Assembly: GCA_016271365.2 (NCBI GenBank)
Contig: CM057456.1
Coordinates: forward strand, 168,550,501 to 168,614,500
DNA from: Neoceratodus forsteri
Taxonomy: Eukaryota > Chordata > Ceratodontiformes > Ceratodontidae
Direction: 5' to 3'
Length of the DNA stretch: 64,000 nucleotides
Below the pieces are notes generated by a model, which did not search any database, was not told the origin of the DNA, and saw only the letters and a list, made by a program, of their open reading frames with translations. Shown piece by piece: positions 22,440-33,929 of this stretch. The position numbers and the translations under genes are program-made. The first letter of the stretch is position 1. Each line of letters opens with the position of its first letter.

Positions 22440-22940
22440 CACCATTTTTGTCTGGTGTCTAGTGGCTCCCCCTTCCTCTCCATTGATGTCCTTTTATATA
22501 TGTTATCTTTCCCTGATGCCTAGTGGCACCCCTATCCTCCAGTCACCATCCCTATATTTACAGTTGTTGTTCTCTAGTAGCAAAGAAACAACATTAGGGT
22601 TTGGGTCAGAAGTCTCTGCAAATCAGTTTTGGGGTCTTCCTTGGGGTTGTCAACCCTAATGTTCCCCTTACTGTATGTGACCTGCATGGAGAAAGGAGAT
22701 CATGTATGCTGTTGTTTGCTCATGGAATGGGGTTGATAACCCCCAAGGAGACCCCACCACTGATTCACCAAGACTCCAGAGACACATAACCCTAATGTTT
22801 TTTCCTTTTGCTGTTTGGGGGTGGGGGTGGGTGTTAAGGTGGGAAACTCTAACACCACATTTCCTTACTTTTGCGGCATTAAGTTACCCTAACTGGTGCA
22901 TTAACACAGTTTTTTGCAAAGAATATAGGTATAATTAATA
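22440..22940. mobile_element. Right-hand terminus of a related large inverted-repeat element
   Basis: Two degraded tRNA-Glu-like heads (near 22450 and 22513, TGTCTAGTGG and TGCCTAGTGGCACCCC) lead into an inverted repeat. ACATTAGGGTTTGGGTC...GGGGTTGTCAACCC (22590-22650) pairs with GGGTTGATAACCCC...ATAACCCTAATGTT (22728-22800). The end, TTAAGTTACCCTAACTGGTGCATTAA (22879-22905), matches both ends of the 15830-19105 element, and here it is not interrupted by CR1. Confidence 0.7.
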
Positions 22941-22949
22941 GACACCTGA

Positions 22950-23990
22950 GTCAGTAGACTCATTAAAGAAAGATAGCTCTCAAGGCAAAAAGATTATTGG
23001 GATGTATTAAGAAATCATTTATAAATAAGAGAGAACAGTGTATTATGTCACTTTATAGGACATTTATTAGAATGTACTTGGACACATTTATTAGAAAGGT
23101 TCACCCATGTCGGTGCAATTTAAAAAAGATCATCTAAATGAGAGCGCAAGAAAAGTATCATCCGTCATAATCATTGGTGAAAATTGCACCAGCACAAAGT
23201 TACAGTGCCCATTTCCATTTGTGGAGAGCTTCACCACTCGCACCCCCTGATGCGTAGGGGGCTTTGCCTCAGCACCCCCTAAATCTAAATATAATCACCT
23301 CCAGCTCGGGCATACTGTGAAGGGCAAAAGAATGGTGCAGTCAGCAAAACTGGTCTGAGTGGGGGATGCTGCAAAATGCAGAACACCCCTGTCACTCATG
23401 ACCTTGTTTCATCACCCACATTATGGTGCCCTATTTACAGCACCCTCACGATGGCATACCGTTACAATGCAGTTGGACAACTGCAGTCCATTCTGTTGTC
23501 CATATTTAAAGAAGGACAAGGAGCTGCTAGAAAGAGTCTAACATTAAGTTACTAAATTAGTCCTAAGATTGCATAATAAATGATACAGTGAAAGAACAAT
23601 AAATCCAGGATTACTTACTCTAGGAGCATGGAGGGTAAAGGTGATTTACTCCAACTGTTCAAAAAATCAAGGGATGATGAGTTAATGAGACAGCTAGGAT
23701 TGAGCTACATACAGTGATGTTGTATCGAGATCACACAAAGAAATTATGATGTAGCAGGTAATGAAAAATATAGACGTAGGCTCTTCACTCAAATGGTGAT
23801 TAGGGGGTGTAACAGGTTGCCATCAGCAGTTGTTGAATCAAGAACAATTGAACTGTTAAAACATGGTTTAACATTCATTTACAAATTAAAGGTGTACACA
23901 TTTAGTTTCACATGAAGTGGGAAGACAGACTTGATGGGTGCAAAGACTTCCTCTGTCCATATATCCTACTAGTGTGCCTAGTATAAATGG
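22950..23990 (+). pseudogene. CR1-clade LINE remnant, interrupted
   Basis: Segments such as KDKELLERV (about 23510) and YRRRLFTQM...CNRLPSAVVESRTIELLKHGL (about 23775-23870) match the C-terminal end of CR1-type ORF2 in order and spacing. A non-coding insert of about 400 bases (23095-23500) with short inverted repeats separates the 5' piece from this end. It is diverged from the CR1 family at 52628. Confidence 0.55.
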
Positions 23991-24924
23991 GAGGAATGCC
24001 CTTGCATTTTCACGTACAACTCACTCAAGTACCATTGGGTCCTGGTGCTGCCACTCTCTAGCCTGGAGTCAAGCACATCTCCTCTTAGCTGAAGAGTATA
24101 ACCTGAAAAATTTACTTTTCACTGCTTAAGTGCACAGTTGGCAAAGCATACTATAAATGGGTTATTTTTACTATAATGGAACTCACAGCTGGCACAAATT
24201 CTACTGCAGCAAGAGAAGCACCACACAGTGTGTAGATCCTACCTCTGTCTTCCTCTCCATGTGCAGCACTCTTTGTCTACTGTACACTGAATCTGAGACT
24301 GCAGTGGTCCAACCAGTAACCCAGCTTGCTCATGTCTTCCTGAAGTTTATCTTGATCCTCAAGAGAGTCTAGCACTGGGGCTGCCAACTGGCTCAGTAGC
24401 AGTGTGTTTTGTTCTGCCATGCCAGGGACCCAAGTTTGAAATGGACTCTGGTAGTCTGCCAGAGATAGTACTGTCAGTGGCAATGCCTCCCAGCTCAGAG
24501 AGGGAATTACACCATACCCAGAAATGCAGCTACCCATGTGGTGGGCCAGGGAGCTTTCTCCCCCCTATGGGATCAGCAGTCATATCCAAGGCCTGTACTA
24601 GGCAAGACCTGTAGTATGCAAATGGAACTATGAAGGGAGAAAACTAGGGAAAAAACTATGGTCCACCTGAACAAAAAGCTTAGACACTCTTGGGCCCCCT
24701 CTTGCCAAGGCCTCCACCACATGGACAGAGTGGCTACTGGTTGACAGGGCTGGGAGTTTTCCAGGCAATGGTGGGTGCCACCCAGAGAAATAGGAGGGTG
24801 GACCTCAGTGAATAAAAAGCTACAGGTATATAGAAAAAAAGTGTCCTATACCCTTGCCAACTTAGTGTCTTTCATGAACTTAATTTACTACTTATTAATT
24901 TATTAATAATTTCCTTATTTTATA

Positions 24925-26095
24925 TGTAGCCCCCCCAATGTCTATGGGTATGATGGAATGTCTGAAGGGAGGGGGCAACAACACAGTAGACGCTAACCTG
25001 AATGACTGCATTTACCTGGTTCACTGATCTTCTGTAGGTACCCAAAACTTTACAGGGAGTTGCTGCTAAAGGGAGGAAAAGGTGTTAGTCCCAAAGCAGT
25101 TCAATAAATAAATCCATTGTCCACAGAAAGAATAAAAGTTCATGAACTTAATTCAATGGGGCAGATCACAAGACCATTCCATGGAGTGTGGTGGTGACAT
25201 GGGGCAGAAACTGATTTCCAAGGCACACTAGTACCTAATACAATGGTACACACTCAATCATGAAGAACTCCCATTAGCTTCTCTTCGGAGCCGAATCAGG
25301 CGTCCATTATTCTGGTGGCAGCAACATACTCAGAGGCCAAATCAGGCCATCATTCATGATGTAGCAACTTTAGTTCTCCCATTCATCACTCCTGCACAAA
25401 CTTAGATGGTAGTTTAGAAAGATCCTTTCTGTGCCTGTCTGCCAGAGTGAACCCCCTTGCTTTCAGCCTTGGACTGGGACTGACACCAACAGGGGCTTGA
25501 ACCTCCACCAACAGCACATGCTGAAATTTTTCTTGGCCAACAGTTCATGACTGACTACCTTTCTCAGACAAGGGGTACCAAATGGTTTCAGACGACAGGA
25601 TGGGCACACTGACAGACGGCAGGAATTACCCATATGAGTGACGGCTCAGACACTTACTTTATGCCCAGGCTCCTGGAGCTATTTTTCTCTTCCTACTCCA
25701 AATGATTTGCTCTCTCTGGTGCCATATTACAAGCACTGGAGAGGGACAGGGCAGGCTCACTCCACTACCCCGCCGCCGCCTCTTCTCTTTCTGTGGCATG
25801 GATGAGCTTCTTCCAGCAAACTTCACTGTCTTTGGCTGATCTCCCTCCCAGAATGCTCCCTACTCTCGCTCCCCAATGCAGCCACACTATAGGTATTGGG
25901 GATGGTGGGGCCGCAGTGGCAATCACCCAACCCTGGCACTAAACCATGGTCCCTCTCCCAGAGTGAACTCCCCTTTTCATGCCAGTCTTCCCAAATTTAT
26001 ATCTCCTGATCCACCTAGACCACCCACCTGCAGGTGGTCCCAGAAGGCACTGAGAGTTAACCCTTTTGTTCTTGTAAGCTCCCAGAGGGTCTTGC
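24925..26095 (-). repeat. LTR (3' LTR in element orientation)
   Basis: It aligns throughout with 28579-29720. Shared landmarks are AATGTCTA.GGGTATGATGGAATGTCTGA, GGTTCACTGATCTTCT, CAGTTCAATAAATAA.TCCATTGTC and GTTAACCCTTTTGTTCT. Confidence 0.85.
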
Positions 26096-26107
26096 CCTCT
26101 TCCCCCA
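26096..26107 (-). other. Polypurine tract candidate
   Basis: Minus-strand GTGTGGGGGAAGAG lies immediately upstream of the 3' LTR, where the plus-strand primer is expected. Confidence 0.5.
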
Positions 26108-27250
26108 CACAATCGCTCACCTCCTGGTGAGTGCTCACCCCAGTTATATGGAATGGATCCCCATAAGAGGAGATGTGATCATTCCCCCCCCGGTGCCACT
26201 TGGCACTGCTGGCATCACTGCTGTAATTCTGGAAACCTCTTAGCCCAAACCACTACACTACCCTTACTAAATACTGCTATCCAGAAGCCTAGGCAATCCA
26301 GGGAACTTGGCTATCCCCCACAACCACACCCTTGGATGGATTGCCTAAACTACTGCAGCAGCATCTGGGCCCCAGCTCCCTCATTACCCAAAAGCCACAT
26401 TATCTGTCCCTATGCTGCTGCCACCAGGTTGGCTGATTGGATGTTTAAGCCTACCCCACATATTCCACACAATATTATTAAAGCATCTAAACAACATCCT
26501 GCAGCTCCAAAAGGGGTGACGGTAACCTTTTTAAGTAATAGAAATCTTTAGGTAAGGCAAGCTGCAGGGTTGATGAACACTCACCTCTGCTCGCACTAAC
26601 ATACATTCACACACACTCTGACACACACCCTTCTTTTGTTCTCAGCAGCACCATGGTGCTCAGCCTTTGATATCAAAAGTCTATGAGCTGGTTTTTTTTC
26701 AGAAACACAATCTCTCAGTTGCTGTTCAATTAAACTAGAACTTCCCTTAAGTCCACCTTGGCAGGCTCAACCCGATTAACTAGTAACAGGCAACAAGAAC
26801 ACTAGAACATTAACTAAGAACAAAACAAGTTGGTCTCACCAGATTTCCGGTTGGATCAGCAGTCCTTATTTAATGTCCAAATTGGGGGGCCTTTCAAAAT
26901 CTCACACAGCAACAGTCCTGCAGATCTAGTGGGTCTCATTGGGAGCTGGACCTATGATTTGCAGCCTCCATGAGCATAGTAAAACTGGGGATCTGGCTTG
27001 GTCACCTCCTCTCTGAAAGAATACTGGCTGGCTGATCATTTAATATTTTGTGCATTCCCTTTAATGCCCTGATTGACAGCAAAAGTTTTAAACAAGGTGA
27101 TTCCTGTGCAGGCATGCATTTCACACATGACACGTGCATGGCATTGGGTTTCCTGAACTTTTAGTCCAATACTTGAGATGCTAAGATAGCACTTTGTGTA
27201 CACTGTATCCGACATGGCATGGAAAATCTAGTCAGCACAATTCTCCTCTA

Positions 27251-28321
27251 TTATGTTCCAAAGATGCTCGGGAAGATAAAGATAGCAATATCCAGGATAC
27301 TCCTAATGGATCCAGCACCTAATGAGTCTTTCAACTTGGAACCAGTCTGTGATGCTGCGTACACTGGTCTGGGGAGCCTGTCCATCTGGGAGCCACACTC
27401 TGGTCTGGTAGGTGAAGATCCTAGGGTCAGTGGGCCTGAGCTGATCCAGTTCATCCCATCGCTGGCAACATACCTCGGGCAGAGTAGGAACCTTACAAGG
27501 GAACATAAACATAGGTGACTCATATGGTTTAGGTATGTCTCATTCTTTGATCTGGTCATTGAAGTTCAACTTGTTCCTTAGACTGGCCATGACAGTCCCC
27601 AGCTTCTTCTCTTCCTCCCAGAGATCTGACTCCAAGCTGCTCCCCTCTTCATTCACCACCTCCTCTACCTTGACATCTGGCCGCTCCTTACCTTTTGGGG
27701 CAGACCCCTTAGGTGGCTCTTAAAGTGCAGTACCAGAGTCCATGGATAGCATCTTTTGTGATACCTTGGCTCCTCGCCCAAGACCTCTCCCTCTGCCAAC
27801 AGGAGTTTCAGAACCCAGAGCTGGAGAAGGACTGGACAAACAGCTAGCACCCTTCTCCAGTGGAACATCAATGCTGGGCTCTGGCTGTACTTCTTTCCAG
27901 GCCTCTGTGCTGGTGGTGTCAGAACCATTTGAGGTGAGCAGTCCGGGCCGATCACATGAAAGCATGAAGGGAGGCAAAGCTTCAGAGGTCTTAGCAGCTC
28001 TGTGGGAGCACATTGGGCATATTGGTAACTCCGAACACCTTGGCCTTGGTAGCTGCAGATAACGCACTGGTCTTTGGTGGTCAGTTTCTCCACTGTCTCC
28101 CAGAGCCACCTGAGCATGGTAGTGGGGACAGTCAACTCTTTGTATGATGATGGTGGTGCTTGTTCCATTTTTCTACTGCAGATCAGGTCATTGATCTCCA
28201 TTTCCTGCTTTGTATCTTCATACAAACATGAGCTACATAGTTTGCTGCTCCTCTCTCTCTCCCCATTCTTTCCATGCTCTCCACAGTCATAACCTCTGAC
28301 ATATGTTTCAGTCCTCTTCAC
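27251..28321 (-). pseudogene. Unrecognised gag-like frame of the LTR element
   Basis: Minus-strand frame 28321-27665 is the longest open stretch of the internal region (218 codons from its ATG). It has paired cysteines (SKLCSSCLYED and QCVICSYQG) that could suggest a metal-binding fold, but no major-homology, protease or zinc-knuckle motif. An overlapping frame (28109-27720) ends in a GRGRGLGRG stretch. A third piece (27559-27251) is shorter. Position after the 5' LTR suggests gag; the sequence does not confirm it. Confidence 0.35.
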
Positions 28322-28560
28322 AGCAACCAGTCTCCAGGGCCAATCAGAGAGGCACCAGGAGCATTAGCGAACCCTCACATGTTGCTGCTGAGCTTCCCAC
28401 AGGCCAGACTCCCAGACACCACTCCCCAGAAGGTGCTACATTTCACAAGTCAATAATGGCAGGCCCATAATGCAGAAGACCAGTCCCAACAGGCATCTGG
28501 TATTCTGACTGCAGCAGCACCCAAATACAGTCCAGGCAAAAGCAGTCACCCCTTAACAGC

Positions 28561-28578
28561 ATCCCAGATGAGCCCGCA
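28561..28578 (-). other. Primer-binding site candidate, tRNA-Pro-like
   Basis: Minus strand TGCGGGCTCATCTGGGAT begins directly at the LTR edge. It matches 15 of 18 positions of the well-known tRNA-Pro site TGGGGGCTCGTCCGGGAT. Confidence 0.65.
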
Positions 28579-29720
28579 TGTCGTAGCCCCCTTCCCCAAT
28601 GTCTAGGGGTATGATGGAATGTCTGAGGGAAGGGGGGCATCCACAGAGCAGACACTAACCAGAATGGCTGCATTTATTTGGTTCACTGATCTTCTAGGGA
28701 TACTCCAAACTTCACAGGCATTGCTGCTAAAGGGAGGAAAAGGGGTTAGTCTCAAAGCAGTTCAATAAATAAGTCCATTGTCACACATGAAGAATAAAAG
28801 TTCATGAGCTTAATTTTTATTCATTGGGGCAGATCAAAAGACCACTCCATGGTGTGTGGGGTTGACATGGGGCATAAACTGATTTCCAAGGTACACTAGT
28901 ACCTCCCACAGTGGTATACACTCAGTCATAAAGATCTCCCTCTAGCTGCTATTTGGAGCTAAAATAAGGCTTCCATTATTCTGGTGGCAGCAACATACTC
29001 GGAGGCCAAATCAGGCCTTCATTCATCATGTAGCAGCTTCAGTTCTCCCATTCTTCACTCCTGGACAAACATATGGTGGTCATACAGGTCCCTACTGTGT
29101 CTGCCTGCCAGAGAGAACTCCGCTGTTTTTAGCCTCAGATTGGGACTGAAGCTAACTGGGTCTTGAACCTCTGCCGACTGCCTCTCTCAGCTGCAGGGCA
29201 CCAAACTGTTTTGGATGACAGGATGGGCACACTGGACACACAGCAGGGACTACCCCATATTAGGGGCAGCTCACAGAGACTTATGCCCAGGCCCCCGGCA
29301 CTACTGTACCTGCCTGTTCCCACCCGCTCCAAACCATCTGCTCTCTCCGGTGCCATCTTACAATCCCGTGGGAGGGATGGGGTGGGCTTTTACCACTACC
29401 CTGCCACCTCTTCTCTCTCTGAGGCATGGAAGAGCTTCCTCCAGCAAACTTTACTGTCTTTGGCCGATGTCCCTCCCAGAATGCTCCCTACTCTTGCTTC
29501 CCGATGCAACCACACTGTAGTTAATGAGGGGGCAGGGGTGGCAAAATCCCCACCCTGGCCCTGAACCACAGTCCTTCTCCCAGACTGGACTCCCCTTTTT
29601 ACACCAATCCTCCCAAATTTATATCTCCCACATACACCAAGGCCACCCAGGTGCAAGCGGTCCCAGATGGCTCTGGGAGTTAACCCTTTTGTTCTCATAA
29701 GCTCCGAGAGGGGGCTTACA
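28579..29720 (-). repeat. LTR (5' LTR in element orientation)
   Basis: Partner of 24925-26095. It keeps TG...CA ends on the minus strand (TGTAAGCCCCC ... CTACGACA). Confidence 0.85.
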
Positions 29721-30034
29721 TATATTTTTGAAATTATTTCTTTTTTCAGCATACTTCAGAAAAATTCAGGTATTGCTACTGTACTTTTTTTAAATGTCAC
29801 ATCAGATTCAAACTAACTTCAAGCTCTTGTAGCATCAAAGTCACACTTCTGTAGCAAAAATGTCAAGGTTTGTTAGTGCAAAGTGGGGCTATCAAAATGA
29901 ATTTGGTTTGTGTTGATATAATCTTTCTTTGTGTCAGTACAATTTCTTTTTGTAATGATGTGTGTATTGTTGAAAAAAAATGTACGTTGTGTTGACACAG
30001 TTTCACCTGTGACAGGCTACGCAGAACAAATAAA

Positions 30035-31380
30035 CACAGAATGTGTCAGCAGAGTATGACCCCCAAGGTCCATCCAGTCTACCAATTTCCCTGCTTAACT
30101 CCATGCCCAGCCTAATACCAGGCTGGATTTGAAGAACCAATAGCCCTAGTCAATGATCGTCATCCCCTTTTTTGGGTATCCAGAGCTTTCTTCTGCCCAT
30201 GGGTCTCACTATTTCCTTTCATCTACCCTCTTACAGGTGAACTGTAAAACTGTTTTATAGTCTAAGCTTCAACTACCTCTTTAGACAGACTGTTTCATTT
30301 GTCCACTACCCATTCCATAAATAATTTCCTTCCTGAACTGAATTACACCCCCTCCTAATAAATGCCTATGTCCTCTAGTTACTGTGCCATAATTCCTTAT
30401 GAACAAGTCCTTGCAGTCCACTTTGTTGATTCATTGCAATCTCAGTTGTATCCCTCTTGCCCTTCTACCCATGGGTTTATACAGTACATGTTAAGATCTA
30501 TCTACCTTTCCTTATATAATCTCCTCTGCTGACCCTGGATCATCCTAGTGGATTTTCTTTATATGGTGTCTGCTCAGCTCCTGTCTTTTATCCTTGTCTT
30601 TTTACAGATGCATGGGCAGAGCCCTGCAGATGTATCACTAGGAGAGGAGAAAAGGGACTTTGGAAGCATGTGACCAGTTTCAGGCACTGTGGCCTTCCAC
30701 AGTGGTGCGGTCAGTGCTGTAGTGTTGTTTCTCCTCTATTTTTCACATCCGTGGCTGCACTAGGCTCACCCCTCTAAGGGTGCACTCTTTTCTTTCTGCC
30801 CATTGCTTCCACAGTTGCAGGCAAAAAAAAGAGCTCAAGTTATGCCCAAGATGGCTGCCGTGAGCTTATTGCACATGCATGAGTATCATGGCATGTACAG
30901 TCAGTGGTAATCAGGCATGTGCACTGTTGTCATGGTGGCCATCTTGGGCACGGTGGGTTCTTTCTCATGCACGTGCAATTATTGATCACTGCACATATGT
31001 GAGTACCGGGCAAGTACAGCATCAGCTGCGTCAGGAGCTATGAGTACTGTTTCACTTGGGATCACCATTCTGAAGCAGCCGTGTTGGCTCTGACCAGAGT
31101 TTGTTTAAGGAGTGGACTCCAATACTGCACACAGGATACCTGGTGCAGCCTCACCAGAAACCTGTACAGGGGCTGTATCACCTCCTTTCTCCTACATTCA
31201 AAACCCCTTCTGCTATACAGTAGCTCAGCAATTCTGTTTGCCTTCCTGCATACTATGTTGAACTCAGCAGTAGCATAGCCCTGGGACTGGAACTAATTAT
31301 GAACCAAGATCTCTCTTCACCTCTGTTGTCTGCACAGACTTTACTCCCACTATCCAGTTCAGTTGAATTTCTTAATTTTT
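30035..31380 (-). mobile_element. CR1 LINE 3' region, minus strand, interrupted
   Basis: Plus-strand phrases AAGGTCCATCCAGTCTACC (30066), TCATTTGTCCACTACCCATTCCATAAATAATTTCC (30296) and CCTTTCCTTATATAATCTCCTC (30507), then CTGGTGCAGCCTCACCAGAAACCTGTACAG (31140), are characteristic of reverse-oriented CR1 3' sequence. A non-CR1 insert with short inverted repeats lies at about 30610-31075. Confidence 0.6.
30840..30955. repeat. Inverted repeat
   Basis: GCCCAAGATGGCTGCCGTGAG (30843) pairs with TGTCATGGTGGCCATCTTGGGC (30928), and GCACATGCATGAG with CAGGCATGTGC inside. It looks like a short palindromic element within the CR1 debris. Confidence 0.6.
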
Positions 31381-32700
31381 TTTTTCAATCTTAAGACTTT
31401 TTGAATTAATGTGAAGCAATTTCATGAAATGCTGCCGGTTTCTGATCCTGTTATATGATGTTTAATATATGTTATAGTGGTACACACACATTTCAATAAT
31501 TAAGCAATAAGGACTAAGGCAGGGACCTTTATCTAGGGCATTGAGATATTGGTGGGACCAATGCACAGCTGAAGGCACTTAACAGTTGAACAACTCACTA
31601 CCTCCCAGAGAAGGACCAACGCTGAAGTCCCTATTGCAGTTATAAACCTCCCATTTGGCACCAACAGCTGTTTCTAGAAGTTCAAAAATATTTGTTTCTA
31701 TGACAGCAGAGTTCAATTTACACAAGAGAGCAAAAGCAGTGAGAGTACATTTCCATGGAAGCAGGTTACTGTTTACACTAGAGGCCCTTCATAGTAAGAT
31801 AAGGACCTGTAGGCACAATGCCTTTCTACATGCTAAGCATTCCATGAGGTTTGTAATTCTTCTTATTATCCTTAATCTTTTTTGCTGTTCTGTACATTCC
31901 TGCAGTGCAGTGGTAAATAATACAGTAAATGGAGGAGTCTTTATATACAGCAGCACTTAATGCTTCTTATCTCGTTTTATTATGATCCAGAAGAACGTAA
32001 GTCAACCACATGGAATCTGTATTCCATTCTGAATAAAAAGTGGTCTCCCTATGTTTTCTTTTGTTGGGTTCCTCACACAGATGCAAGGCAGTATAGCCAA
32101 ATGGAAATTAGTTTGGAAAAATAATGTGATTTTTCAGGGCCAGCGCCTATATTGGGCACAGTCATGCAAATGACCATGGCAGTTACTGTACAGATTAAGT
32201 GATTAGTTGGCATATAGGTTTCTTTTTAATGAAGTTACCCAGCATGGTGAGACAACAGAACTGCAGACATGCCCTGTGCAGCTTCTCAGGGGTACTCTTC
32301 AAAGTATATCCTTCTTAACAGCAGTGGACTGTTTTATTCACTGTCTGCAGGGAGAATTCAGAATCCTACATAGCACGTAGCAACATATCAAGTATTTTTG
32401 AGTGAAAACTGGATATACTGAAGGTTAATCAGTTATAGGGGATTACATGCTTTGCAAAGGATATGAACTCATGGCATTCCCCAGAAAAGAATTTTGTTTT
32501 TAATCTTGCTGCATTGTCTCTGACATTTTATCCTCTGATATTTTAGTAATGTTTTTCTAGTGGGAGGTTAGGCATGTAGTGAATCCTTCCCTGAAGCATG
32601 CCTGAGGCAACAGACATCACTATTTTCAATCACAACTGACATCAGATCTCCCTTAACTATTGAGGAGTTCATTTGGCTCTGATGTGTTGCCTCTGTGGTT
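31381..32700. other. No recognisable gene
   Basis: Mostly A/T-rich sequence. The longest forward frame (31655-31960) resembles no known protein and has no supporting context. Confidence 0.45.
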
Positions 32701-32711
32701 AAAACCTAATG

Positions 32712-33080
32712 CAGTGTCAGTGGCTCAGTAGGTTGCACACTTGCCTCTGAGGCCAGAAGATCAGAAGGCTGTGGGTTCTAACCCCACTCACCAAGCACTT
32801 TGGTTAAATCACAATACTGACACTGTGGTGCAGCATGAGGGGGGGTGCTGCACTTCTAAGATGCTGTCTTTCAGATGAGATGTTAAACTGTGGTCCTATC
32901 TGTCTGTTCAGGTGGATGTTAAAGATCCCATGGCACTTCTCGAAAAGAGTAAAGGAATTTCCCCGGTGTCCTGGCCAAATTTCCCTCATTCACTAAAAAT
33001 ACCACTAACAGCTTAAACTGGTTCAAAGTTAGTTGGCATCCATCTGTATCCCCCTCCCCAGGAATGAAGCTGAAAATAGG
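32712..33080 (+). mobile_element. SINE with tRNA-like head
   Basis: Head GTGGCTCAGTAGGTTGCACA (A-box like) is followed about 45 bases later by GGGTTCTAACCCCAC (B-box like). The body has CAGATGAGATGTTAAACTG, GGTGGATGTTAAAGATCCC, TTTCCCCGGTGTCCTGGCCAA and TCACTAAAAATACCACTAACAGC, shared with 3935-4128 (minus) and 7775-8184. No clean target duplication was found. Confidence 0.75.
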
Positions 33081-33258
33081 CAGAATTATCTAGTTCTTCT
33101 TTCCCAGTCAACAAAAAATAAATAAAACAAGTAGTGTACATGTTGTGCTGTAGCAGTACCTTCATTTTCCAGGACCAGTAGCCACCAGAGATGAGTACCA
33201 GCATACTATACTTATAGTACTACACATATGCAACTAGTGAATCATAGTGGTACATTTA

Positions 33259-33410
33259 AGCAATAACCCACTGGAAGATATGTGTTTTGAGAGAATTAAT
33301 GCATTTCCAGGTGAACTGGATGGGACAAAACCAACAGCTGAGTGACTTTCAACACATCAGGGAAGTGCATTAATTCTCAAAAAACATATGCCCTGGAGTG
33401 GGTTACTGCA
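33259..33410 (+). repeat. Foldback hairpin element H3
   Basis: Left arm AGCAATAACCCACTGGAAGA...AGAGAATTAATGCATTTCC is complementary to right arm GGAAGTGCATTAATTCTCAA...GCCCTGGAGTGGGTTACTGC over about 50 bases. The loop (about 33307-33358) lacks the CGGCC motif of the other copies; orientation is arbitrary. Confidence 0.8.
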
Positions 33411-33529
33411 CATATAAAACAAATTTTTATTTTCATGGAAAGGTTTTATTTTCCTTCAGTTAGATTTTTGCTAGGTAGAATATATGAGTTTAGTAACAAA
33501 GGCTGAGTGTCTTTGAATGAATACATTCA

Positions 33530-33590
33530 ATGCATTTATTTTGAAGAAACCCATGTCCTGTTTTGGGTTCTTGTGTATAAAATGTGCAAA
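33530..33590. repeat. Half hairpin (single arm) between H3 and H4
   Basis: ATTCAATGCATTTATTTTG...CCTGTTTTGGGTTCTTGTGTATAAAATG follows the skeleton of the H3 right arm. It is followed by TTTTATTTTAATGGAAAAAGGTTTTATTTT, a second copy of the A/T-rich tail found after H3 (33425-33452). Confidence 0.55.
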
Positions 33591-33773
33591 GGTTTTATTT
33601 TAATGGAAAAAGGTTTTATTTTCATTCATTTAAGCTGTTGCTTGTTACATTAAAGCCGCTTACTTAAGAATTGTACATATACCACAGATTAATGAATGTT
33701 CAGGTGATGTGTTTAGATCAATGAAGTACAGTAGCTAGAATACTGAAGGATTCTGAAGCCCATTTTATGTAAG

Positions 33774-33919
33774 CAATAAGACACAATGGGGTATGAGTTA
33801 CAGTGTGATAACTGCACTCCTAGGGATGTAGTTAGGCATGAGGCTGAAGGCCGAAGGCCGGTCATCCCTAGGAGTGTGGTTATCACACTGGAATGCACAA
33901 CCCCCAAGTGTCTTATTTC
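33774..33919 (-). repeat. Foldback hairpin element H4
   Basis: Left arm AATAAGACACAATGGGG...CAGTGTGATAACTGCACTCC TAGGGATG and right arm CATCCCTAGGAGTGTGGTTATCACACTGG...CCCCCAAGTGTCTTATT are complementary over about 60 bases. The loop on the minus strand reads CCGGCCTTCGGCCTTCAGCC then TCATGCC. It starts AAGCAATAA like H3. Confidence 0.85.
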
Positions 33920-33929
33920 ACTTATAAAA

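Larger units (their letters stand above)
24925..29720 (-). mobile_element. Non-autonomous LTR retrotransposon, minus strand
   Basis: Two long direct repeats (24925 to about 26095 and 28579-29720) bound about 2.5 kb. The element is flanked by a 4-base duplication TATA at 24921-24924 and 29721-29724. On the minus strand the LTR starts TGTAAGCCCCC and ends GGGCTACA or GGGCTACGACA. Next to the right LTR, also on the minus strand, lies a primer-binding-site candidate, and next to the left LTR a purine run (PPT). No reverse transcriptase or integrase is visible, so it depends on another element. The 4-base duplication plus tRNA-Pro-like site would fit a gammaretrovirus-like or gypsy-like lineage; I cannot decide which. 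Confidence 0.8.

Noticed and set aside
27742..28062. Plus-strand 106-codon frame as a host gene
   Set aside because: It is antisense to the Cys-rich frame of the minus-strand LTR element and shows no known domain.
29163..29564. 133-codon plus-strand frame in the LTR
   Set aside because: Antisense to the LTR element and inside its LTR; no domain, and the corresponding frame is not maintained in the partner LTR.
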